The notes: generated by a model from the sequence alone, not told the origin. DNA of 64,000 nt from DATFDN01 sp963767645 (GCA_963767645.1 CAVYEW010000018.1:1-64000); one strand, 5' to 3'. Positions 8,605 through 19,136 are shown, counted from the stretch's first letter. Numbers and translations: made by a program.

Positions 8605-10299
8605 CACTCCATGCCCCCAGCCGAGCGGCCTCTGATGAGGGCCTCCGGATGGCGAGCGAGGAGGTCCGAAAGCGCTTGGATGGAGCGGAGCGAATCGTTC
8701 AGCTGAACGAGCGAACGATCCAGCTCGGTGCTGAACCGTGTCTTGGCGCCGTACGCGGTGTCGAGCGACACCAGCAAGGTGCTGGTCTGCGCGATCATCT
8801 TCCGCAGGCTGGTCGTCAGCTCCGGCAATTGCCGTGCGGCGGGAGCCACGCCCGACATCGAGCTGATGGACCGTGTTCTGCGTGGTCGCCAGCAACTCCG
8901 TGAGCGACCCGAGGGCCTGCTTCAGCTGCGGTCCGTTGACGAGTTCGTCGGCGCCGTGGGTCATCTGGTCCAGGCTGGCGCCGATCTTGTCGAGCGGAAC
9001 GGCGTTCACCTTACGCAGCAGTTCGGAAAGAGAGGCTTCGAGACCGCTGAAGCTGCCGGCATCCGTGGTCGGCATCACGTAGGCCTCCCCCTCCCTTGTC
9101 ACGGCGGCGGGCTGTGCATCCGGCACGAATGGTAAGCGCCACGAGCATCTGACCCGTCAGCAGGTTGGCGCTGGCGAGGGTCGCACGGAGGCCTTCTCTG
9201 ACAAGTTCGTCCACCGCTGCCGCCGTGTCCTTCACGACCTGCTTGCCGACGCCGACGACACGCTCCGGCTCTACAAGGAACCGAACTGGCGCGACGATGG
9301 CGTTCTTGGAGGGATCGTAAGTCAAGTCCGACATCAGTGACTTCGCCGACTTTCAATCCGTGCAGAGTCACGTCCGCGCCCTTGGCAAGCCCGCGGAGGG
9401 AACCAGGAAAGTAGGCGACGAACGGAATTTTCCGCGTGTAGGACGCGGCGGCCGCGGCCTGGCTGTTCGGAAACAGCGGAAAGACGTCGTTCTCGGCGCT
9501 CTGCGGGCCCGGCGCTCCGGTCTCCGGTGTGTCGAACGCGATGCCCCCGAGCAGGAGCGCGCGCAAAGATTGGACCTCTACGTCGACGCCGGAACCGCCA
9601 AGCTTCACGTCCAGCCCGGAAGCATTCCAGAAGCGGGTATTCTGGTGCACGTATTTGTCGAACGGCGCGCGCACGAATGCGTGGATTGTGGCGCTCTTTG
9701 CCATGTCGCCGATGTCCCAGCCCAGGACCTGCCCAACATCCAAGTCACGATAGAAGATTGGTGCTCCGAGTGTGACGGAACCAAGCCGGGATGCCTTCAG
9801 CAGGAATGTGCGGCCGGGAATTTCCGTGGTAAGAACCGGCGGATCCTCTTGGCCGATGAACGTGCGCCGCGAGCTGCGGAGCCGTCCCTGGCAGCATTCC
9901 GATATACGAGCCGGACAGAAGCGTTTCAAACCCTGTCAGATTGCCTGCAAAAAGACGCGGCTTGACCACCCAGAAGAGGGTGTCCTCGGTGAGCAGCGGC
10001 GTGGCCTGGCTGGTCGTCGCCACCGTCACGATGACCCGGCTACGATCCTTGGAGAGCACCAGCGACTTGACGGTCCCCAAGGTCAGATCCTTGTATTTCA
10101 GCTGTGACTGACCGGCTTGCAGTCCCTCCGCACTCAGGAAGGAGATGGTGATTGTCGGCCCCTCCCTCGACAGCGTATCCCAGGCCAGCCAGGCGGCGAT
10201 GACGATCGCGACCAGCGGGATGGTCCAGATCGCAGAAATGCGGCGCGACCGCCGCACCGACGCGACTTCCAATCGAGTTGGCTCCGAAATCTCGGTCAC
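8604..10299 (-). pseudogene. pqiB: PqiB-like MCE-domain protein, several frameshifts
   Basis: The GTG start at 10299 follows AGAGGAG. After a cytosolic RRSRR stretch comes one membrane helix (WTIPLVAIVIAAWLAWDTLS). Three MCE/MlaD domains then follow: TITISFLSAEGLQAGQSQLKYK, GAPIFYRDLDVGQVLGWDI, and GADVTLHGLKVGEVTDVGLD with VAPVRFLVEPERVV. A C-terminal helical coiled region (LRKVNAVPLDKIGASLDQM ... LVQLNDSLRSIQALSDLLARHPEALIRG) ends at 8604. The frame changes near 9890, 9320, 9120 and 8860. Length (about 565 residues) and domain order match PqiB, the hexameric MCE tunnel. All parts are present in order, so the breaks look like indels. Confidence 0.75.
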
Positions 10300-10940
10300 A
10301 GCGTGCTCCTCTGGCGTTCGCGAAGCGCCCAGGCCTCTGGCTGCGGCTTCATGGTGCGCTTCTCGCTGGCGCGCCACTTGGCCGGAGCCAGACCGGACCA
10401 CCGCCGGAATGCAAGAACAAAGGCGCGGGTGGATGGGTACCCGAGGAGTCTCGCTACATTCTCAACGGGTTCTTCGGTTTCCAATAAGAGGCGTTGCGCT
10501 TTCTTATATTGCGCGTCATCGGGCAGGCGGTTGAAGCTCGCATGGCTTTTTCCCAGACGCAAAGCGTCGATTGGACGATGACGTCCACATCTTAAACGCA
10601 CCGGGTGCCAACGCGGTCCGCACACTGTTCGCAGGATGCCATTGGCCAGCGCAAGTATGGTATCGGTGATGTACTCTTGTCCTTGCACGCGGGCGTCGAT
10701 ATGCGCGCAGCCGATCGTCCAGACTGAGAACAAACCGCCCAGCCTTCCGATCGAGATCGGATATTCGGGGTTCGCCAACAGTGCCGCGGAAAGCCCGACC
10801 TGAGCAGCGAGATCGTCGAACGATGCGCCCAGATCCTTTAGGACACCGGCGACGAAGGTCGCGCTCCCAATCCCGCCTCGTACCCGGCCGGAAACCGGGT
10901 GCAGCAGCGGAGGCAATACAACGGGTAGTCGCACCAACAA
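10296..10940 (-). pseudogene. AraC-family regulator with shortened sensor region
   Basis: Residues 27-70 match the N-terminal 'arabinose-binding-like' domain of long AraC regulators (GVLKDLGASFDDLAAQVGL, NPEYPISIGRL). Residues 135-190 match the C-terminal helix-turn-helix pair (DDAQYKKAQRLLLETEEPVENVARLLGY, TRAFVLAFRRWSGLAPAKWR). The usual protein is about 330 residues, and some 110 residues of sensor domain between them are missing. The piece that replaces them (ILRTVCGPRWHPVRLRCG) is not convincing protein. The stop overlaps the pqiB GTG (GTGA), so it may be co-transcribed with, and control, the pqi operon. Copy 2 of the 44-bp element lies 45 nt upstream of its start. Confidence 0.55.
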
Positions 10941-10984
10941 ACAGGTGACTCCATCAGCAGGAGTCCGAGGATTTCTCGGGTAGC

Positions 10985-11028
10985 CGATACTAGGACGTGC
11001 CGGGGCCCTCGCTATGCAGATTTGGCAA
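10985..11028 (-). promoter_or_regulatory. 44-bp conserved upstream element, copy 2
   Basis: It matches 1427-1470 at 38 of 44 positions without gaps and sits 45 nt upstream of the AraC-type gene start, in the same relative orientation as copy 1. The spacing and conservation suggest a common operator or promoter. No gene is seen in 11029-11107. Confidence 0.5.
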
Positions 11029-11107
11029 AGAGCGATTGCTTGACTAGCATAGGCAGGACGAGGTTAGCCGTGAATGAAAGCGGGAACGATCAGCGTGGAT
11101 CGCACCA

Positions 11108-11803
11108 TCAGGAGAGCAGTGACACCCTGCCGCTGCCAAGGTCGTAATAGGCCCCGACCACCTTCATCTTCCCCTGCCGCACAAGCTCTGCGATGACAGG
11201 CGAGGCGGTGCGCAGCAGCTCCGCCTGGATCTGCGCGTTCGCCCGGATCGCCGCCTCGAGGTCCGCGCCCGCGCGTTCCACCGCCGGCCGGAGTGGCGCA
11301 TAGAGAGCGCTGATCTGGCCCGGCACGGACTTCGCCTCGATCGTGGCCTTCACCGCCCCGCACCCGCTATGGCCGAGCACCACGATCGCCGCCGTGCCCA
11401 GCACGGCCGCCCCATACTCCAGACTGGCGATAATCTCCGGGGTGCATACGTTGCCGGCGATCCGGGCGACAAAGACGTGGCCGATGCTCTGGTCGAACAC
11501 GAGCTCCACGGGCACGCGCGAATCCGCGCAGGACAGCACCGCCGCGGACGGCTCCTGTTTCGCCACGGTTTGCTGTTTCAGGATGTCGAGATCGGCATCG
11601 AACGAGGTCAGTCGGCCTGCCACGAAACGTGCGTTCCCCGCCATCAGTTGATCGAGCGCCGCGTCGGGCGCCAGCTTGGTCTGCGCTCGCGCGGGAGACG
11701 CTGCGAGCAGGCTGGCCAGGGGCATGGCGAGTGCCGCCGCGCTGCCAAGCGCCATGCCGGCGAGCAGGTTCCGTCGGGAGCCTTGACCCGCCGCCGCCGG
11801 CAT
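11108..11803 (-). CDS. beta-class carbonic anhydrase, Tat-exported
   Basis: 231 residues from the ATG at 11803. The N-terminus has a twin-arginine signal (GSRRNLLAG, then a hydrophobic run ending ASPARA), so the enzyme is predicted to be periplasmic. The zinc ligands are visible as C92 in SCADSRVP, with the Asp94/Arg96 dyad, and H145 and C148 in GHSGCGAV. It interconverts CO2 and bicarbonate. The gene lies 53 nt downstream of the formylglycine-generating enzyme gene and is probably in the same operon. The ribosome site is weak, and longer in-frame starts exist, but the signal peptide supports this one. Confidence 0.88.
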   Translation of the reverse strand: MPAAAGQGSRRNLLAGMALGSAAALAMPLASLLAASPARAQTKLAPDAALDQLMAGNARFVAGRLTSFDADLDILKQQTVAKQEPSAAVLSCADSRVPVELVFDQSIGHVFVARIAGNVCTPEIIASLEYGAAVLGTAAIVVLGHSGCGAVKATIEAKSVPGQISALYAPLRPAVERAGADLEAAIRANAQIQAELLRTASPVIAELVRQGKMKVVGAYYDLGSGRVSLLS

Positions 11804-11856
11804 ACAACGACCGCACTGGCACGCTTGGCTCTTCCAGGAGCCAGCATCGTATCGCT

Positions 11857-12864
11857 TCACTTGGAGATACTCCCCGAAATCGCCTGTTCTTTGTCGGCCC
11901 GAAGGATGCAGCGGAAGCCGATATGGCAGGTACCCGTGTCGATCATCTGCGGATACCGCGCGGCCGGGCGATAGCGTCGGCAATAGTTCGGCGCGCAAAG
12001 ATATGAGCCGCCCTTGATCACCTTGCGCGGAATCCGAACCTCCGGCTGCCCAGGGTCGTAGCTGAGCGCCTCCAGGCAGCCGCGCGGGTCGCGCGGCACG
12101 CAACAGAGGGACGTTGCCTTAGCCGGATGGTGGTCGGAATACCAATCGGCAGTCCACTCCCAGACGTTGCCGGCCATGTCGTAGAGGCCGTAGCCATTCG
12201 GCGGGAACGAACCAATGGGCGCGCGGCCGATGAAGCCGTCCGTGCCGAGGTCTTGGAAGGGAAACTGACCCTGCCAGGTATTGGCCATATGGCGCCCGCC
12301 CGGCATGAATTCGTCGCCCCAGCAGAAGGCGGCGCCGTCGAGTCCGCCGCGTGCCGCGAACTCCCATTCCGCTTCGGTGGGCAGGGCCTTGCCCGCCCAG
12401 GCGGCATAGGCGGTGGCGTCCTCGAACGCGACATGCACCACCGGGTCGCGCCCGCGCCCGTCGATCGTGCTGGCGGGGCCTTCCGGATGGCGCCAGTCGG
12501 CGCCGGCCACATAGGCCCACCGGTTATGGATATTGTTCATGCTGATCGGGCCGGTCGGCATGAAAAAGACCGCCGAGCCGGGCTTCAGCAGTTCCGGCTG
12601 GGCGCCGGGATAGGTGGCCGGATCAAGCGGCCTCTCGGCGAGGGTGCGATACCCTGTCACGTCGACGAAGGCGGCGAATTCCGCGTTCGTGACGGTGTGC
12701 TCGTCCATCCAGAACCCGCTCACCGTGACCGGGCGGACCGGCGCCTCCTCGGGATAAGACCGATCGGCACCCATCCGGAATGTGCCGCCCGGAATCCACC
12801 GCATCCCCGGCATGGGGGCGCCGGTCGGACTGTTGCTGGCTCCGCAGACGCTTTCCACTGTCAC
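11857..12864 (-). CDS. formylglycine-generating enzyme (sulfatase-modifying factor family)
   Basis: 335 residues from a GTG at 12864 preceded by GGGAGG. The whole FGE-sulfatase domain is present: WIPGGTFRMGADRSYPEE, VSGFWMDEHTVTNAEFAAFV, LPTEAEWEFAARGG, YDMAGNVWEWTADWY and the C-terminal GGSYLC...YCRRYRPAAR. The two redox-active cysteines of true FGEs are both present (C290 and C295, spacing C-x4-C), which separates it from lyases and lectin-like relatives lacking them. It oxidises the Cys of a CxPxR motif in sulfatases to formylglycine. Its probable client is the arylsulfatase that begins at the left edge. No secretion signal is evident. Confidence 0.9.
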   Translation of the reverse strand: MTVESVCGASNSPTGAPMPGMRWIPGGTFRMGADRSYPEEAPVRPVTVSGFWMDEHTVTNAEFAAFVDVTGYRTLAERPLDPATYPGAQPELLKPGSAVFFMPTGPISMNNIHNRWAYVAGADWRHPEGPASTIDGRGRDPVVHVAFEDATAYAAWAGKALPTEAEWEFAARGGLDGAAFCWGDEFMPGGRHMANTWQGQFPFQDLGTDGFIGRAPIGSFPPNGYGLYDMAGNVWEWTADWYSDHHPAKATSLCCVPRDPRGCLEALSYDPGQPEVRIPRKVIKGGSYLCAPNYCRRYRPAARYPQMIDTGTCHIGFRCILRADKEQAISGSISK

Positions 12865-12942
12865 AAGCGCCTCCCGATTTGACCTGCGTCGGCGTGATCA
12901 GCCAGGCGCGGAGTGAGCGGGCAGCTCAGCATCCATGCACCG

Positions 12943-13080
12943 ATGACCTTGGCGGCAACGTTACTACTCGAACTCGGCTTGTCTCTCCAGCCCAGCGATG
13001 GCGGCTGCATCTATCCCTGCCCGATCGGCATCGACGGCCCCGCGCCCACCGGCAGCGCGCAACTGGCGCTGGACTTTTAA
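12943..13080 (+). other. orphan 45-codon frame in spacer
   Basis: Between the FGE start and the carboxylase stop, a plus-strand frame reads MTLAATLLLELGLSLQPSDGG, then CIYPCPIGIDG and ends QLALDF. Its composition is protein-like, but there is no clear ribosome site or family. It may be the 3' end of a lost gene. Confidence 0.2.
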
Positions 13081-13096
13081 GGCCGTGTGCTCACGC

Positions 13097-16000
13097 CTAC
13101 CACGTCTCGATATGCGGCCGCTTCTTGCCGGGCCGGGCGGGCGGAGGCGGCGCGGTGCGCAGGCCGCGCATGATCCAGCGCCTGGTCTCCGCCGGGTCGA
13201 TCACGTCGTCGATCTCCAGCATCGAGGCGACATGGATCGCCTTGCCGCGCGTGTACAGCTCCTCGACGTGCCGGCGATAGAGGGCGCCGCGCTCGATCGG
13301 ATCGGCGACCGCCACCAGCTCGTTGCGATAAGCGAGGCGCACCGCGCCCTCCAGCCCCATGCCGCCGAACTCGCCGGTCGGCCAGGAGATGGTGAACCAG
13401 GGCGCATGGAACGACCCGCCCGCCATCGCCTGCGCGCCAAGGCCGTATCCCTTGCGCAGCACCACCGTGAAAAACGGCACGGTGATGCTGCCGCCGCCCA
13501 CGAACATGCGGCAGACGCGCCGCACCTGCGCCGACTTCTCCGCCTCCGGCCCCACCATGAAGCCCGGCGTGTCGCACAGCGACAGGACGGGGATGTCGTA
13601 GGCGTCGCAGAGCTGGATGAAGCGCGCCGCCTTGTCCGCCGCGTCCGCGTCGATGGCACCGGCGAGATGCATCGGATTGTTGGCGATCAATCCCATCGGC
13701 CGCCCCTCGACGCGGATGAACGCCGTGATCATCCCGAGGCCGAAGGCGGGCCGCAGCTCCAGCACGGAGCCGGTATCCGCGAGCGTGTGGACCACCGCGC
13801 GAATGTCGTAGACGCGCAGCCGGTTCTCCGGGATCGACCAGCGCAGCTGCCGCTGGTCCGGGCAGCTCCATTCGCCGGCCGGCCCCTGGAAATACGCCAG
13901 GTACTGCTTGGCTGCCGCCACCGCCTCGGCCTCGTCGCGCACCAGCACGTCGATCACCCCGTTCGGCGCCTGCACGCTCACCGGGCCGACCTCTTCCGGC
14001 TTGAACACGCCAAGCCCGCCGCCCTCGATCATCGCCGGGCCGCCCATGCCAAGCGCCGTGTTCTCGGTGGCGATGATGACGTCGCAGCAGCCGAGCAGCG
14101 CCGCGTTGCCGGCGAAGCAGCGGCCGTGAACGATGCCGATCAGCGGAATGAGGCCCGAGAGTCCCGCGAAGACGCGGAAGGTCGGAATGTCCAGGCTGGC
14201 GGCGGTGGTGAGCTGCTTGTCGGTATCGCCCGGCCGGCCGCCGCCGCCCTCGGCGAACAGCACCAGCGGATGGCGGAACTCCGCGGCGAGCCGGAACATG
14301 CGATCCTGCTTCTTGTGGTTCATCGTGCCCTGAGTGCCGGCGAGCACCATGTAGTCATAGGCGACGACGACGGTGGACGCGCGCTCCTCGCCAAACATTG
14401 CCGCGTTCACCGTGCCGATGCCGGCGACCAGCCCGTCGGCCGGCGTCGTCCGCATCAGCTCCTCCGTCGTCCGGCGCGTCCGTTGAGCCGCGAAGGTCAG
14501 CGCGCCGTATTCGGTGAAGCTGCCGGGATCGCAAAGGTCGCCGATGTTCTCCCGCACCGTCCGCCCGCCGGTCTTGCGGCGGCGCAGGACGGCCTCGCCG
14601 CGCGCGGCATCCAAGGTGAGCGCGTGCCGGGCGATGCTTTCGGCGAGATCGGGACGGATCGCGTCGAGGTCGATCTCCTCCGCCTCCGCCTCCTCCACCG
14701 CCGCCAGCTCGCGCGGCTCAATGAACATCAGCGGCTCTCCCGGCATCAGCACGGCGCCTGGTTCGGTCGCGATCAGCCGCACCACCCCGGCGGTCCCGGC
14801 GGGAACGAGGTGCTGCATCTTCATCGCCTCAAGCACCGCGACGGTCTTGCCCGGCGCGACATGATCTCCTTCGCGCACAGCCAGGCTCACCACCGAGCCC
14901 TGCATCGGCGCGGCGACGGCAACAGTGCCCGGCGGGCCGCTCGCCGCCGCCATCGCCTGCATGTCCGGCTCCGCATCCGCGAAGAAGCGATCAACGCCGC
15001 GCCCGGCCGCGGCCTCGGTCAGCTCGCTCGCCTGCTCGTCGAGCCAGCGCGTAGTGACGGCGTTGGCGGCGAAGTCGGGATGCTCGAGCAGCGCGGCGAG
15101 GAAGCCCAGATTGGTCGCTACGCCCTCGATCCCGAACTCACTCACCGCGCGGCGTGCGCGCACGACCGCATCCGCGTACTGGGCAGACGGCGTATGCACG
15201 ATCAGCTTGGCAAGCAGCGAGTTCGAAGCTCGGGACGGTCCGGTAGCCGGCATAGCCGAACCCGTCCACCCGTACTCCGGGACCGGACGGCGGCTCGTAG
15301 CGGGCGATGGTGCCGCCCGAGGGCAGCGCCGTCCCGTCCGGCTGCATCGTCTCCATGTTGACCCGGAGCTGGATCGAAAACCCGCGCGGCGGCGCGATGT
15401 CGGGCTGGCGCAGCCCAAGCCGGGCCAGCGTCTCGCCGCCCGCGATGCGAAGCTGCGCCCGCACGAGGTCCACGCCGTGGACTTCCTCGGTGACGGTGTG
15501 CTCCACCTGCAATCGCGCGTTCGCCTCGATGAAAGCGAAACGGTGCGGCTCCTCGGCGTCGAGCAGGAACTCGAACGTGCCGAGCCCGCGGTAGCGCACG
15601 CTCTCCGCCATGCGGACCGCCGCGTCGCAGAGATGGTCGCGAACGGCCGGCGCCAAGGTCGGGCTCGGCGCGACCTCGACCAGCTTCTGATGCCGGCGCT
15701 GGATGCTGCACTCGCGTTCGCCGAAATGCACCACATGGCCGGAGCCGTCACCGGCGATCTGCACTTCGATGTGGCGGGCCCGCCCGATCAGCTCCTCGAC
15801 ATAAAGCTCGCCGCGGCCGAACGCCGCCTCGGCCTCGGAACGGCAGCGCGCGAACGCCTCCACCAGATCGGCGTCCGAGGAGACCACGCGCATCCCGCGC
15901 CCGCCGCCGCCGGCAAGCGCCTTCACCATGATCGCCCCGCGCGCGCCGAGCCCGGCGAGAAACGACCGGGCCTCGTCGAGGCCTGTCGGCCCGAACGTGC

Positions 16001-16394
16001 CGCGCGGCACCGGCACGCCGCAACTGCGGGCCAGTTCGCGCGCGCGCCCCTTGTCGCCGAACAGCGCGAGCGTGTCCGGGGCGGGACCAACGAAGGTCAG
16101 CCCGGCCGCGTCGCAAGCGCGCGCGAACGCGGCGTTCTCGGCGAGAAAGCCGTAGCCCGGATGCACCGCGTCGCAGCCTGCCTCCCGCGCCAGCGCCACC
16201 AGCTGCTCGATGTCGAGATACGCAAGCGCCCCCGCGCTGCGCAGCGCCTTCGCCTGGTCCGCGCGGCGGACATGCAGCGCGCGGAAGTCGTCTTCGGAGA
16301 ACACCGCGACCGAGCCGATGCCCAGCTCCGCGCAGGCGCGCGCGACGCGGATGGCGATCTCGCCGCGATTGGCGATCAGCAGGCGGCCGATCAT
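13097..16394 (-). CDS. single-chain biotin-dependent acyl-CoA carboxylase (BC-BCCP-CT fusion), one frameshift
   Basis: About 1,099 codons encode three carboxylase parts in one chain. The biotin carboxylase (residues 1-450) has LLIANRGEIAIRVARA, HPGYGFLAEN, KALAGGGGRGMR, ECSIQRRHQKLVE and EANARLQVEHTVTEE. The biotin carrier domain has VLEAMKMQH with the biotinyl lysine codon at 14819-14821. The carboxyltransferase (about residues 600-1,099) has TQGTMNHKKQDRMF, FAEGGGGRPGD, GMGGPAMIEGGG, LCDTPGFMVGPEAE, and a terminal VIDPAETRRW. One extra A near 15222 shifts the frame within GYRTVPSF(D)SLLAKL; removing it restores the consensus. Layout and length match single-chain long-chain acyl-CoA carboxylases (LCC). 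The substrate is unknown. The gene begins 6 nt after the crotonase stop, in one operon. Confidence 0.88.
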
Positions 16395-16400
16395 GGCGGC

Positions 16401-17219
16401 TCAGCGCCCGCGGAACCGCGGCTGGCGCTTTTCCAGGAACGCGGTCAGCCCCTCCTGATGGTCCTCGGTCTGCACCATCTCTGCGATCGCCTCCGCCTCG
16501 CGGTGTGACTGCTCATCCCAGCTATTGTCGAGCGAGGCGCGGATGAGCTGCTTGGCGCGGCCGAGCGCGAGCGTCGGCCCATCGGCGAGCCGCCGCGCCA
16601 TCGTCATGGTCGCGCCGGCCAGCTCCTCGCGCGGCACCACCCAGTTGAGCAGGCCGAACTCGCGCGCCTTCTGCGCGTCGAACCGCTCGCCGAGCAGCGC
16701 GATCTCCAGCGCGCGCCGCTCGCCCACGATGCGCGGCAGGAAATAGCTCGCGCCGCCGTCCGCCGACAGCCCGATATGCCGATAGGCCAGCGTGAACAGC
16801 GCGTCGTCGCTGGCGATCGCGAGATCGGAGGCCATGACCAGGCTCAGCCCGAAACCCGCCACCGCGCCGTGGATCGAGGCCAGCACCGGCTTGGGCATGC
16901 GGCGCAGGTGATAGATCACCTGGTGCGCGCCGACGACGCGCGCCTCGAAACCGCGGAAATAGGCCGCCCGGTCCCCCGAGCGCAGCGCCTCGTCGAACTC
17001 CTTGATGTTCCCGCCGGCCATGAAGTGCCGGCCGTTGCCGCGGATCACCACACAGCGTACCGCCGGATCATGCTCGAAGGCGGCGGTCGCCTCGAACAGC
17101 AGGTCCTTCATCTCGCGCGACAGCGTGTTCAGCGCGTCGGGCCGGTTCAGCGTGATCCAGCCGATCCCGTCCTCCACCTCCGTGAGCACATGGGCCGTCC
17201 CCTCCGCTGTCGCGCTCAT
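16401..17219 (-). CDS. enoyl-CoA hydratase/isomerase family protein
   Basis: 272 residues starting MSATAEGTAHVLTEVEDG. Crotonase fold motifs are clear: GWITLNRPDALNTLSREM, GNGRHFMAGGNIKEF (first oxyanion-hole segment), PKPVLASIHGAVAGFGLSLVMASDLAIAS (second oxyanion hole), LSADGGASYFLPRIVG, and the C-terminal EGLTAFLEKRQPRFRGR. The residue after the active-site loop (SADGGASYF) resembles hydratases with one acidic residue replaced, so hydratase versus isomerase activity cannot be decided. It is upstream of and nearly contiguous with the acyl-CoA carboxylase, suggesting a joint acyl-CoA pathway. Confidence 0.85.
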   Translation of the reverse strand: MSATAEGTAHVLTEVEDGIGWITLNRPDALNTLSREMKDLLFEATAAFEHDPAVRCVVIRGNGRHFMAGGNIKEFDEALRSGDRAAYFRGFEARVVGAHQVIYHLRRMPKPVLASIHGAVAGFGLSLVMASDLAIASDDALFTLAYRHIGLSADGGASYFLPRIVGERRALEIALLGERFDAQKAREFGLLNWVVPREELAGATMTMARRLADGPTLALGRAKQLIRASLDNSWDEQSHREAEAIAEMVQTEDHQEGLTAFLEKRQPRFRGR

Positions 17220-17318
17220 TCCCGTTCTCCTGGCCATCGGTGGCGCCCAAGTGAGCCAGACCGGGGCATGGGTGGCAATCGCCGCCTGAGCCTGCCACCA
17301 TCTTGCCAGGAGGACCAA

Positions 17319-19014
17319 ATGGACGAAGCCGCGATCCTGTCCACGCTGCACGCACTTTGGAAGGAGAACTGGCCGCCAACTGTCCCGCGCACGCTGCATT
17401 ATCCGTTCGGCGAAATCCCGCTCAGCGACTATCTGCGCGAATGGGCGCGGCGCCAGCCGGACGTTCCGGCCGTGGTGTTCTACGGCACCGAGATCAGCTA
17501 CGCGGAGCTGGACCGGCTGAGCGACCGCTTCGCGGCCCTGATCACCCGGCACGGCGCGAAGGCCGGAGACCGGATCGCGGTGTTCCTGCCGAACTGCCCG
17601 CAATTCTTTGTCGCCTTCTTCGGCATCCTCAAGGCGGGCTGCGTGCACGTGCCCGTCAATCCGTTGTTCAAGCAGCACGAGCTGCTCTATGAGCTGAACG
17701 ACGCCGGGGCCGAGATCATCGTCGTGCAGGACCAGCTCATGGCGCTGGTCGAGGCGGTGCGGCCGCGGACAAGCCTGCGCACCGTGATGGTCACGAGCGT
17801 GCGGGAGATGGTCCCCGAGCATCCCGCGTTCGACGTGCATCCCACGATGCTCGTCCCGCGAACCGAATGGCCTGGGACACTGGACCTGATGCCGGCGCTG
17901 CACGAGGTGCGGGAGCCGCCGCCTGCGCATCGCGGCCGGCTCGATGCGCTCGCGGCATTGAACTACACGAGCGGTACCACGGGAATGCCGAAAGGCTGCG
18001 AGCATACCCAGCGCGACATGATCTACACCGCGGCGACGGCGAACACCTGCGCGCTGCAAATCGAGCCGCAGGAGGTGTGCCTGTGCTTCGCGCCCGTGTT
18101 CTGGATCGCCGGCGAGGACATGGGAATGATCTTCCCGGTGTTCGCCGGCGCGACATGCGTGCTGATGGCGCGCTGGGACGCGGTCGGGTTCATGCAGGCG
18201 GTGGAGCGCTACCGGGTCTCGCAGGTCTGGATGCTGGTCGACAGCGTCGCCCAGGTGCTGGATCATCCCGATGTCGCCCAGTACCGATCTGCGTTCGTTG
18301 CGGAAAGTGTCGGCGTCCTCGCTGCTGCGGAAGATGAGCATCGGGTACCGCGACCGCTGGCGCGCGCTGACCGGCGGCACGCTCACCGAGGCCGCCTACG
18401 GCATGACCGAGACGCAGACCTTCGATACTTTCACCTTCGGCCTGCAGGACGGCGATCTCGACCTCAAGGCGCAGCCGACTTTCGTCGGTCTGCCGATGCC
18501 GGGCACCGAGATCCTGATCCGCGACTTCGAGACCGGCGTGCCGCTGCCGCTCGGCACCGAGGGCGAGATCACCATCCGCTCTCCGTCGGTGACGAAGGGA
18601 TACTGGCAAAAACCCGAGGCCACTGCCGAGTCGTTCATCGGCGCCTGGCTGCGCACCGGCGACATCGGCGTGTTCGACGAGCGGGGGTTCCTGCGCTATC
18701 TCGGCCGGCGCAAGGAGATGCTGAAGGTCCGCGGCATGAGCGTGTTCCCGACCGAGATCGAGGCGATCCTGTGCAAGCACCCGGACGTACTTGGCGCCGG
18801 CGTGATCGGCCAGCCCGACCCGGAGAAGGGCCAGGTTCCCGTCGCCGCCGTCACGCTCAGGCCCGACGCGACGCTGAGCGAGGCCGGACTGGCGGCGTGG
18901 TGCCGCGAGAACATGGCGACCTACAAGGTGCCGCGCATCCGCATCCTGGGCAGCCTGCCGATGACCGCGACCGGCAAGGTCAAGAAAGAGGAGCTGGCGA
19001 AACTGCTGGGCTGA
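17319..19014 (+). CDS. AMP-forming acyl-CoA synthetase, one frameshift
   Basis: About 565 residues. The ATG at 17319 has a strong CCAGGAGGACC site. The ANL-family order is complete: phosphate loop YTSGTTGMPKG at about residue 215, then GGTLTEAAYGMTET (A5/adenylate motif), GYWQKPEATAESF, WLRTGDIGVFDERGFLRYLGR (A7/A8 hinge), EMLKVRGMSVFPTEIE and the catalytic lysine in TATGKVKKEEL. The frame changes once near 18290, between DSVAQVLDHPDVAQY and LRKVSASSLLRKMSIGY. It activates a carboxylic acid to its CoA thioester. The gene is divergent from the crotonase/carboxylase operon, which could use the product; chain length preference is not visible. Confidence 0.87.
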
Positions 19015-19136
19015 GCGTCGCGATCATTCCGCCGATCTCTCGAACAGCGTCCTGTCCGCATCAATATCAATGCCCATCGCCGAGCCCCCGACAAATAGCC
19101 GCGATTTGCAATCTGACAGCGCGCGTCGGAGGGCAC

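Noticed and set aside
12998..15361. A 787-codon plus-strand frame
   Set aside because: Antisense to the carboxyltransferase and biotin carrier parts of the acyl-CoA carboxylase; a high-GC shadow.
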